Below are positions 52,441-53,332 of a DNA stretch of 53,332 nucleotides, one piece after another (positions within the stretch are counted from its first letter, which is position 1; the number at the start of each line of letters is the position of its first letter). The notes under the pieces are model-generated. The model had not been told where the DNA came from. It searched no databases and worked only from the letters and a program-made list of their open reading frames with translations. The position numbers were made by a program, and so were the translations under genes. This DNA comes from Phycisphaerae bacterium. Lineage in GTDB: Bacteria; Planctomycetota; Phycisphaerae; Sedimentisphaerales; SM23-30. The stretch is from positions 1 through 53,332 of the forward strand of contig JAEIOG010000028.1 of NCBI GenBank assembly GCA_016342495.1, given 5' to 3'.

Positions 52441-52470
52441 TTGCCGCTTTACGGGTGTTTGTTGGCCATA

Positions 52471-53229
52471 TTACAACTCATCCGGATACACAATCGCCGC
52501 CAATGTCATTTTATAATATTTCTGCCAGATTTGTTGATCGCTCAAGTTGGAATCCGACCGCGGGAATTCAACAGTAATAATCGGTATTTCTAAAACATTA
52601 CCCGCATAAGAACCTAGCGAACCGGGTCTGGAACCTAATTTTTTAACTGGCAAATCACAATAGCCCGCCAACCGCTGAGCCAAAGCCAAACCTGGACCAT
52701 CATAATCAATACAATTCAAAGGCTGATGCATGGTAACAATTCGCCCGGGCTTATATCTATTTATAACATTGTAAACTGCAACTGATTCCGGTTCACTTAA
52801 TGCCTCAAAGCCATTTTTCTTATTGTCTATACGATTATCCGCAGGAAAATTTCTATTAAGGTCTATCCCATGAGCATTAACACGAGCATTATTTGCCATC
52901 CCATCAGGATTAACCAAAGGCATAATCACAACCTTTCGACCCTGCAGGAAATGGGAATTATTCTGTAAATAAACTTTCATGCGTTCCAGTAAAGGCGTCC
53001 CGACATTTTCATTTCCGTGAATCGTCGACATCAGCAAAACCACATCACTGCCACCGCCTAAAACCAAACATTCAATCGCCCGGCCATCGACCGAAGTGCC
53101 TACCGCCAAAGTCTGGACAACTTCAACAACTTTTCGGTCGCTAATATCAATCCCACCGGAATAATAGCAGCCACCCATCAATAATAGTATAGATGTAGAT
53201 AAAACAATCCAAAATTTCTTCGCAGTCAT
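52471..53229 (-). CDS. M14-type zinc carboxypeptidase lipoprotein (MpaA-like)
   Basis: 252 residues from the ATG at 53229 (GGAGAAAAC upstream; ATGs at 53250 and 53244 are possible). Lipoprotein signal ILLLMGGC with Cys21. Zinc ligands in IHGNENVG (His, Glu) and TMHQPL (His); substrate-binding NPDGM and DLNRNFP; general base in TVEFPR. It resembles murein peptide amidase A, which cleaves tripeptide cell-wall fragments, but is exported here. No other wall-recycling genes are adjacent. Confidence 0.88.
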   Translation of the reverse strand: MTAKKFWIVLSTSILLLMGGCYYSGGIDISDRKVVEVVQTLAVGTSVDGRAIECLVLGGGSDVVLLMSTIHGNENVGTPLLERMKVYLQNNSHFLQGRKVVIMPLVNPDGMANNARVNAHGIDLNRNFPADNRIDNKKNGFEALSEPESVAVYNVINRYKPGRIVTMHQPLNCIDYDGPGLALAQRLAGYCDLPVKKLGSRPGSLGSYAGNVLEIPIITVEFPRSDSNLSDQQIWQKYYKMTLAAIVYPDEL

Positions 53230-53332
53230 AATTGTTTTCTCCATATACATTTCGATAATTAGGGATTGCTCAATAAATCACAAGTTATTTATTGCAAAAG
53301 GTTTATGGTTTAAATAGAATACTTCAGATGAA

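Larger units (their letters stand above)
52140..52470. other. Intergenic region between groEL and the M14 lipoprotein gene
   Basis: About 330 bases with no supported coding frame. It holds two terminators (52227-52259 and 52301-52325) and a partial copy of repeat R1 (52403-52440). Confidence 0.6.

Overview
The window reads as a bacterial chromosome of moderately low GC, most likely from the Planctomycetota (Phycisphaerae-like) or a near relative. This is inference. It rests on a standalone prepilin of the planctomycete/lentisphaeral type (N-terminal [10 protein letters not shown]-terminal FVDGH), a Lys-Ala-Pro 'histone H1-like' protein with a histone-fold-like C-terminus, an iscR-iscS-iscU set, a PqqD/M50/HlyD fusion protein, GroEL ending in GGGGGMY, and a tRNA without encoded CCA. 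Most genes are ordinary housekeeping genes separated by repeat-rich intergenic DNA.

Layout. 1-4200: right end of a probable integrative element. It carries a 5'-truncated lidless Hsp70, a vWA protein, two small membrane proteins, an excisionase-like HTH protein and a tyrosine integrase, and it stops against tRNA-Arg(CCT) at 4282-4355. 4471-10087: sugar-nucleotide epimerase, two prepilin-like proteins, an MBL-fold hydrolase and a secreted GH20 hexosaminidase. 10187-14349 (minus): DsbD and the iscR-iscS-iscU operon. 14562-22095: CPBP protease, two membrane proteins of unknown role, MurJ, a PolX/PHP protein, a YlbF-like protein and an FHA-GAF protein. 22333-27506 (minus): polysaccharide export/assembly operon (Wza-like, Wzc-like, WecA/MraY-like). 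28459-30226 (minus): a small unknown gene behind a hairpin-occluded ribosome site, cysK, and the histone-like gene. 30227-31203: palindromic repeats. 31238-40368: ispF, cysS-ruvC-ruvA, a membrane-protein pair, threonine aldolase, a frameshifted AlbA_2/RecG-like gene, ruvB and hisA. 40652-45092: a PilZ / GAF-HlyD / PqqD-M50-HlyD operon. 45121-49121 (minus): a histidine kinase with a c-type heme motif, and YgiQ. 49594-52139: pseudo-receiver, groES and groEL behind overlapping sigma-54-like and sigma-70-like promoters. 52471-53229 (minus): an M14-type lipoprotein.

Points most worth follow-up: (1) the Hsp70/vWA/membrane-protein cargo on a tRNA-targeted element; (2) a perfect 12-bp hairpin that buries the Shine-Dalgarno of a 71-aa unknown protein; (3) a phospho-acceptor-less receiver placed ahead of groESL with a -24/-12 promoter and an upstream dyad; (4) a PolX whose two catalytic Asp are replaced while its PHP domain is intact; (5) a PilZ/GAF-HlyD/M50-HlyD export-like system without a recognisable pump; (6) three families of dispersed intergenic repeats that share copies across 35 kb.
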